Below, piece by piece: positions 6,323 through 9,195 of a stretch of 9,195 nucleotides of DNA; the first letter of the stretch is position 1; each line of letters opens with the position of its first letter. The position numbers and the translations under genes are program-made. The stretch lies in NCBI GenBank assembly GCA_034430655.1, contig DAOUEC010000218.1, positions 1 through 9,195 on the forward strand. Direction: 5' to 3'. Under the pieces are notes generated by a model. The model worked only from the letters and a program-made list of their open reading frames with translations. It was not told the origin of the DNA and did no database searches. Origin of the DNA: JAUWNP01 sp034430655. GTDB lineage: Bacteria; Chloroflexota; Anaerolineae; B4-G1.

Positions 6323-6660
6323 TCCTGTGCCTCCATGAGCCGCCGCACGATGACTTCCACCTGTACCCGTAGGTCTGGATCCTGGATTTCCATCCCGTAG
6401 TTCTGCTGCCGGGGGCGGATGTTAATCAGCGCCTCCAGTCCCACTTCACCGGTATTGGGATACCAGTCTGCCCCCCAGATCTCTTCCTGTCGGCTTCCAT
6501 CCTTCAGGAGAACCTGTTCGCAATCGGCGTGCAACTCTCCACCGCCAGCCAGGATGCCTTTCCGCACGTCCACAGCCAGCTTGATGAGTAGTCTTCCGAA
6601 GGTTTCTGACATTTCGGCGACTTGCTCCGGCGTAGCGGGTTCCCGGATTATGTGAATCAT
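6319..6660 (-). CDS. DUF5674 family protein
   Basis: The 113-residue product carries the features I associate with DUF5674: MIHIIREPATPEQV at the start, ILAGGGELHADCE (36-48), IWGADW (61-66) and INIRPRQQNYGMEIQDP (80-95). The biochemical role of the family is unknown. It looks like a small cytoplasmic single-domain protein. I placed the start at ATG 6660. An in-frame GTG at 6684 would add eight residues encoded by a repeat and overlap the aminotransferase stop. The gene follows the aminotransferase by 24 bases and overlaps the next gene by 4 bases (ATGA), so all three may share a transcript. The ribosome site is unusual: a GAGGGG tract abuts the ATG directly, and better spaced purines upstream lie in the octamer repeat. 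Confidence 0.8.
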   Translation of the reverse strand: MIHIIREPATPEQVAEMSETFGRLLIKLAVDVRKGILAGGGELHADCEQVLLKDGSRQEEIWGADWYPNTGEVGLEALINIRPRQQNYGMEIQDPDLRVQVEVIVRRLMEAQE

Positions 6661-6668
6661 CCCCTCAT

Positions 6669-6684
6669 TCCCACACTCCCACAC
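6669..6684. repeat. Two-unit octamer repeat at the DUF5674 translation start region
   Basis: TCCCACAC occurs twice in tandem (6669-6676 and 6677-6684), followed by TCAACC. On the minus strand it reads GTGTGGGA twice, immediately before the DUF5674 start and right after the aminotransferase stop. It supplies the purine-rich tract that may act as ribosome site. Two units alone are weak evidence of an active repeat. Confidence 0.6.
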
Positions 6685-7854
6685 TCAACCATGCCTTCTC
6701 ACAAACCGCTGCAGTCGCTCCAGCGCCTCCTCGATCTTCTCGTAGGCGGTGGCATAGGAGCAGCGCACGTAGCCCCGCCCGGCCTCCCCAAAGGCACTGC
6801 CCGGCACCACCGCCACCCGCTCCTCGTGCAGCAGCGTCTCGGCGAACTCGTTCTCGTCCATCCCCGTGATCTCGACGGAAGGGAAGGCGTAGAACGCGCC
6901 CTGCGGCTCGAAGCACTTCAGGCCAATCTCGTTCAGCCCGTCCACGATGAGACGGCGGCGGCGGTCGTATTCGGCGGCCATCTCCTGCACGTAGGGCTCC
7001 CCTTCGCGCAGCGCCGCCAGCGCCGCGTACTGGCTGACGGTCGGCGCACACATAATCGTGTACTGGTGCACCTTGCGCATCATGCCCAGAATCTCGGCCG
7101 GGGCGGCGATGTACCCAATGCGCCAGCCGGTCATAGCGTAAGCCTTGGAGAAGCCCTGCAACAACGCCGTGCGGCTGTACATCCCTGGCAGGCTGGGGAA
7201 GCAGACGTGCTCCGCGCCGTAGACCAGCCGGTCGTAGATCTCATCGGAGATGACCAGCAAGTCGTGCTGCTTGGCGACAGCGGCGATCTCGTTGAGACGC
7301 TCGCGGCTCATCACCGCGCCGGTGGGGTTGTTTGGGTAGCCGATGAGCAGCGCTTTGGTGCGGGGAGTGACGGCGGCAGCGATGTCCCCGGCCGTGACCT
7401 GGAAGTCATTCTCGACCGTAGCCGGCACAATGACCGGTGTGCCCCCGGCGAAGACGACCTCCGGCGCGTAGGAGACAAAACAGGGCTCGGGGACGATAAC
7501 CTCGTCACCAGGGTCGAGCGTGGCGGCGAAGACCAGGTAGAGCGCCTCGGAGACGCCGACGGTGACCAGGATCTCGCTGGCCGGGTTATAGGTCTGGCCG
7601 TAAAGCCGGTCCAGGTGCTCGGCGATGGCGCGGCGGAGTTCCATCAGGCCGGAGTTGGAGGAGTAGTGGGTCTCCCCCCGCTTCAGCGCCTCAATGCCGG
7701 CCTGCACGATGGGCTCAGGGGTGACGAAGTCAGGCTCGCCTATCCCCAGGCTGACGACGCCCTCCATCGTGGCGGCGATGTCGAAGAAGCGACGGATGCC
7801 AGACGGGGGAACGGTGGCGATACGCTCAGAGACGAAGTTGCGAACGCGATGCAT
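6685..7854 (-). CDS. PLP-dependent aminotransferase, class I/II
   Basis: The 389-residue product belongs to the class I fold-type I aminotransferases, most like the aspartate/aromatic subgroup. It transfers an amino group between an amino acid and a 2-oxo acid such as 2-oxoglutarate. The PLP lysine is K237 in SKAYAMTGWRIGY (236-248). YPNNPTG (173-179), SDEIYDRLVY (203-212, D204 contacting the pyridine nitrogen) and R364 in YVRCSY (362-367, substrate carboxylate) are all present. The start is ATG 7854, with AGGAGG 5 bases upstream. Starting at 7938 would add 28 residues that overlap the PAS gene and read through spacer repeat. Substrate specificity cannot be read from the sequence. Glutamate produced by gdhA could be its amino donor, but the two genes are about 5 kb apart. 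Confidence 0.93.
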   Translation of the reverse strand: MHRVRNFVSERIATVPPSGIRRFFDIAATMEGVVSLGIGEPDFVTPEPIVQAGIEALKRGETHYSSNSGLMELRRAIAEHLDRLYGQTYNPASEILVTVGVSEALYLVFAATLDPGDEVIVPEPCFVSYAPEVVFAGGTPVIVPATVENDFQVTAGDIAAAVTPRTKALLIGYPNNPTGAVMSRERLNEIAAVAKQHDLLVISDEIYDRLVYGAEHVCFPSLPGMYSRTALLQGFSKAYAMTGWRIGYIAAPAEILGMMRKVHQYTIMCAPTVSQYAALAALREGEPYVQEMAAEYDRRRRLIVDGLNEIGLKCFEPQGAFYAFPSVEITGMDENEFAETLLHEERVAVVPGSAFGEAGRGYVRCSYATAYEKIEEALERLQRFVRRHG

Positions 7855-7870
7855 TGGAACCTCCTTGGTG

Positions 7871-7891
7871 CGTAATGTGTGTTGCGTGATG
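7871..7891. repeat. Degenerate three-unit heptamer repeat
   Basis: Read on the plus strand, CGTAATG (7871-7877), TGTGTTG (7878-7884) and CGTGATG (7885-7891) lie in a row between the PAS gene stop and the ribosome site of the aminotransferase. The first and third units differ by one base, while the middle one is more diverged. It is another 7-base period in a spacer, supported less strongly than the two arrays with more units. Confidence 0.5.
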
Positions 7892-7901
7892 CTGCTCTGC
7901 T

Positions 7902-8264
7902 CTACTTCTCGAATACCAGTTCCGGGCGCTCGTCCCACATCAGTTCCGCAATACCGCGAAACTGTCCCTCGACTACCAGTGGAACGAGGATGATGCTTTC
8001 TCCAAGACTATCTCCCTTGTCCTCGTGATAGCGGGTGGGAGTCAGGTCGCCGGCGCAGTAGCGGGCGCACATCTGGCGGATCTGGGCTTGCGACTTGGCG
8101 TTGTGGCAATCCAGCAGATTGGTGCCAACCAGCGCTTCGCCCCCCCGGGTGGCGTAGTGCTCGATGGCCAGGTCATTCATAAAGACAATGCGATACGCTT
8201 CATCGGCAACGGTGATCGCCGCACGCAGTCCCCCGAACAGCGTGCCCAGTTCAGCCAGTTTCAT
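7902..8264 (-). CDS. Small PAS-domain protein
   Basis: The 120-residue product is a single stand-alone PAS-like domain. It has the typical strand-loop-strand opening (AAITVADEAYRIVFMNDLAIEHY, 15-37) and the VGTNLLDCHNAKSQAQI segment (46-62). It ends in paired strands, ESIILVPLVVEGQFRGIAELMWD (89-111). It would act as a cytoplasmic sensor or as a partner domain for another protein, since no kinase, cyclase or DNA-binding output is attached. C53-H54, C66 and C70 form a possible metal, haem or redox cluster. The DCHxxKS pattern also occurs in PAS domains fused to DUF438-type proteins. Two ATGs are adjacent, at 8267 and 8264. I prefer 8264, which is spaced better from the upstream GGTGAGGG. The 8267 ATG forms a 4-base overlap with the DUF362 stop, so the two genes are coupled. 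Confidence 0.8.
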   Translation of the reverse strand: MKLAELGTLFGGLRAAITVADEAYRIVFMNDLAIEHYATRGGEALVGTNLLDCHNAKSQAQIRQMCARYCAGDLTPTRYHEDKGDSLGESIILVPLVVEGQFRGIAELMWDERPELVFEK

Positions 8265-9195
8265 CATCCCTCACCGCGCCTGTGCCAGCGGCAGAGCCAC
8301 AGCGCCGAGCCAATTAGTCCCGCCGCCAAAAGGCCCAGACCAGCGGCGGCGATGGCGACTGTCTCCGGTTCCATCCCCGGCATCACGGCGCCGCGCAACC
8401 CGGCCTCGGCCCCGTATTCGGTGAACAGGCGACCCCACCTGGTCTCCAGCGCCGCTTCCACTCGTTTGCGCCCCACGAAAGGGTACCAGTAGACGTTGTG
8501 GTAGAAGTTGCTGGCAAAGTAGGACCAGGGCACCAACGGCGTCCGCAGCAGCAGCGGCTCCAGCGGGTGGAGAAAGCCGTGGTAGATCAGTTTCTGCCCC
8601 CGGCTGGCGAAGGTGTCTTCCTGAACGAAGTGGTAGTTCTGAGCCATCACCCAATCCCGCTCCTCGCCTACAATCTCGATTTGTCCCGGGTCGCCCACGC
8701 CCAGACCCATCTCGTGCGCGATGCGGATGAAGGGGATGGAGAGGGGATCGAACCCCTGCAACCTGGCGGAGATGGCGTCAATCGCCACCTGGTCGGCGGA
8801 GGCCAGGATGACGTCCTTCTCGTGCCAGCGCATGGCACGAGGGCCGGGGCCGTCGCCGGCAAAAGTGCCGTCCATCACCGCGAAGAGCCCGGGGTGGATG
8901 TCCTGCTGGATCATCAGGAGATCCACCAGTGTCTCATGGATGACCGAATGTGTCCAGTGGCGCTTCCGGCCCAGCAATCCACCAAAGGCATTCTTCATCG
9001 CTCCGGTGATGACTGTGAAGACATGAGTCTTTATCGTTGGCAACTGGATGATGTTGCGTCCGACGAGGAACTCGGGGATGTATACTCCCTCAGGGTAGAC
9101 CTGGTCCAGTACCAGGAAAGGCTGTTTAGGCTCGTAGCGCACCCAGTTGTACTGTGGCTCGAAGAGGTGGACATTGCGCAGGCCGTATTTTTCGA
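8264..9195 (-). CDS. DUF362 domain protein, 5' end outside the window
   Basis: The frame is open to the right edge, giving about 310 residues. A start at 9142 is not real because upstream residues (KYGLRNVHLFEPQYNW) continue the family. DUF362 features include GRNIIQLPTIKTHVFTVITG, then AMKNAFGGLLG, a VMDGTFAGDGPGP loop, and ASADQVAIDAISARLQGFDP. Many family members carry or sit beside iron-sulfur domains, but none is visible in this part. The last 30 or so residues form a hydrophobic helix, rich in Ala, Gly and Leu, followed by CRWHRR. This suggests a C-terminal membrane anchor with the catalytic domain outside, if an N-terminal export signal exists beyond the edge. Function of the family is unsettled. 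The PAS gene overlaps its stop codon by 4 bases, hinting at a shared redox or sensing role. Confidence 0.88.
   Translation of the reverse strand, partial: EKYGLRNVHLFEPQYNWVRYEPKQPFLVLDQVYPEGVYIPEFLVGRNIIQLPTIKTHVFTVITGAMKNAFGGLLGRKRHWTHSVIHETLVDLLMIQQDIHPGLFAVMDGTFAGDGPGPRAMRWHEKDVILASADQVAIDAISARLQGFDPLSIPFIRIAHEMGLGVGDPGQIEIVGEERDWVMAQNYHFVQEDTFASRGQKLIYHGFLHPLEPLLLRTPLVPWSYFASNFYHNVYWYPFVGRKRVEAALETRWGRLFTEYGAEAGLRGAVMPGMEPETVAIAAAGLGLLAAGLIGSALWLCRWHRRGEG

Noticed and set aside
4318..6372. Very long plus-strand open frame (684 codons) across alr, the LivF remnant and the 122-residue gene
   Set aside because: It is antisense to well-supported genes, has no recognisable domain or ribosome site, and reads through the heptamer array. 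Long antisense frames are expected in GC-rich DNA.
6622..7875. Plus-strand open frame of 417 codons opposite the aminotransferase
   Set aside because: It mirrors a gene with all catalytic motifs intact, and its own translation resembles no family.

Overview
The window is a bacterial chromosomal segment in which every protein-coding gene I can support lies on the minus strand. Genes are therefore transcribed from high to low coordinates. Most of it is GC-rich: one sampled 60-base line inside the alanine racemase gene has 41 G+C. A central patch (about 3395-4260) is clearly lower: sampled lines have 29-36 G+C of 60. The gene content (NAD(P)-type glutamate dehydrogenase, GatB, a DUF5674 protein, DUF362 and PAS genes, a branched-chain amino-acid transporter remnant) and the spacers filled with heptamer tandem repeats suggest an environmental Chloroflexota-like bacterium. 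That placement is an inference and not secure.

Layout in the direction of transcription. From the right edge come a 5'-truncated DUF362 gene and a small PAS-domain gene, joined by a 4-base overlap. A class I/II aminotransferase follows, then a DUF5674 gene and an unrecognised 122-residue gene, again joined by a 4-base overlap. Next is a remnant of a LivF-type ABC ATPase that keeps only its C-terminal 100 or so residues. A spacer with an intrinsic terminator and a seven-unit heptamer array leads to alanine racemase (alr). After alr comes a low-GC two-gene cassette, DUF433 followed by DUF3800, overlapping by 26 bases and served by its own TATAAT promoter. Then come gatB, glutamate dehydrogenase (gdhA) and the start of ssb, which has a strong promoter of its own.

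The only supported plus-strand transcription unit is small and sits between the DUF3800 gene and gatB. A near-consensus promoter (TTGACT, 17 bases, TAAAAT) is followed by about 70 bases that fold into a compact three-way junction with a GTAA tetraloop and a 3' T-run. I cannot match it to a known RNA family, and it is the best candidate here for something undescribed. The second candidate is the DUF433-DUF3800 pair, which looks like a toxin-antitoxin-type module with an unusual partner.

Functionally, gdhA, the aminotransferase, alr, gatB and the transporter remnant all touch amino-acid nitrogen metabolism, but spacing and separate promoters argue against a single operon. No stretch over 300 bases lacks a gene. 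The largest spacers are 1559-1835 (gdhA leader) and 68-271 (ssb promoter, a hairpin and a heptamer array). No tRNA, rRNA, CRISPR array or insertion sequence was found.
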